From Callorhinus ursinus (Eukaryota; Chordata; Mammalia; Carnivora; Otariidae), in contig NW_020312785.1 in the NCBI RefSeq assembly GCF_003265705.1, positions 18,690,968 through 18,754,967 on the forward strand: 64,000 bases of DNA, written 5' to 3'. The position numbers and the translations under genes were made by a program. Positions within the stretch are counted from its first letter, which is position 1; each line of letters starts with the position of its first letter. The notes under the pieces are model-generated. The model saw only the letters and a program-made list of their open reading frames with translations, searched no databases and was not told the DNA's origin. Positions 63,888-64,000 of this stretch are shown one piece after another.

Positions 63888-63900
63888 AAAGAAAAATCAC

Positions 63901-64000
63901 AAGGGGCTCCTGGGTGGCTCAGTCAGTTAAGCATCCTACTTTCGATTTCGGCTCAGGTCATGATCTCAGGAACCTGGGCTGCAGCTTGACGATGGACTCC
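63901..64000 (+). repeat. Can-SINE, plus, cut by the window edge
   Basis: Begins immediately after the downstream duplication of the previous SINE. The head (ctcctgggtggctcagtcag) and the first 100 bases are visible. The tail lies beyond the window. Confidence 0.9.

Noticed and set aside
840..64000. tRNA genes suggested by the tRNA-like heads of the SINEs
   Set aside because: These are tRNA-derived SINE heads with tails and duplications, not tRNA genes.

Overview
The window looks like nuclear DNA from an arctoid carnivore (bear, seal, mustelid or raccoon relatives). It carries seventeen tRNA-derived Can-SINEs, all of the 'cctgggtggctcag ... gggagtctgcttctccctct ... ctctctcaaataaataaaatctt' kind. 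The short canid SINEC_Cf type and the typical cat SINE body were not seen. The rest is AT-rich with mammalian L1, L2, MIR, hAT, Tigger and LTR fossils. No bacterial, organellar or free viral content was seen. I saw no rRNA, functional tRNA or CRISPR array.

No conserved protein-coding gene could be recognised. Nearly all open frames are chance frames or run through repeats. The window therefore reads as a gene desert or a very long intron. From 1 to about 23 kb it is repeat-rich: old MIR/L2, a MER5-like element, a Tigger piece, an L1 that splits a hAT element (11.4-12.4 kb), an LTR of an endogenous retrovirus (14.4-15.0 kb), and an L1 inside an older L1 with a clear target-site duplication (18.6-19.7 kb). 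From 23 to 41 kb repeats are sparse. Several stretches there look like conserved non-coding elements, one holding an intact RFX X-box palindrome at 24446-24459.

The most gene-like place is 41.5-43.2 kb, minus strand. A GC- and CpG-richer patch (42.6-42.9 kb) with a GC box, octamer and AP-1/MARE motif lies upstream of a clean 5' splice site at 42560/42561. A 594-base intron with a branch-point-like motif and a long pyrimidine tract ends at 41966/41967. The reading frame stays open across this predicted splice and gives a complete 96-codon frame, followed by an ATTAAA signal near 41575. This may be a small two-exon gene or a lncRNA with a microprotein frame. It was predicted by eye and is not proven.

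From 44 to 64 kb the window returns to unique AT-rich DNA with scattered SINEs, including a tail-to-tail nested pair (58.65-59.06 kb) and two Can-SINEs back to back at the right edge. Many SINEs are framed by 13-18 base target-site duplications, so their boundaries are well supported. Boundaries of the older repeats are approximate.
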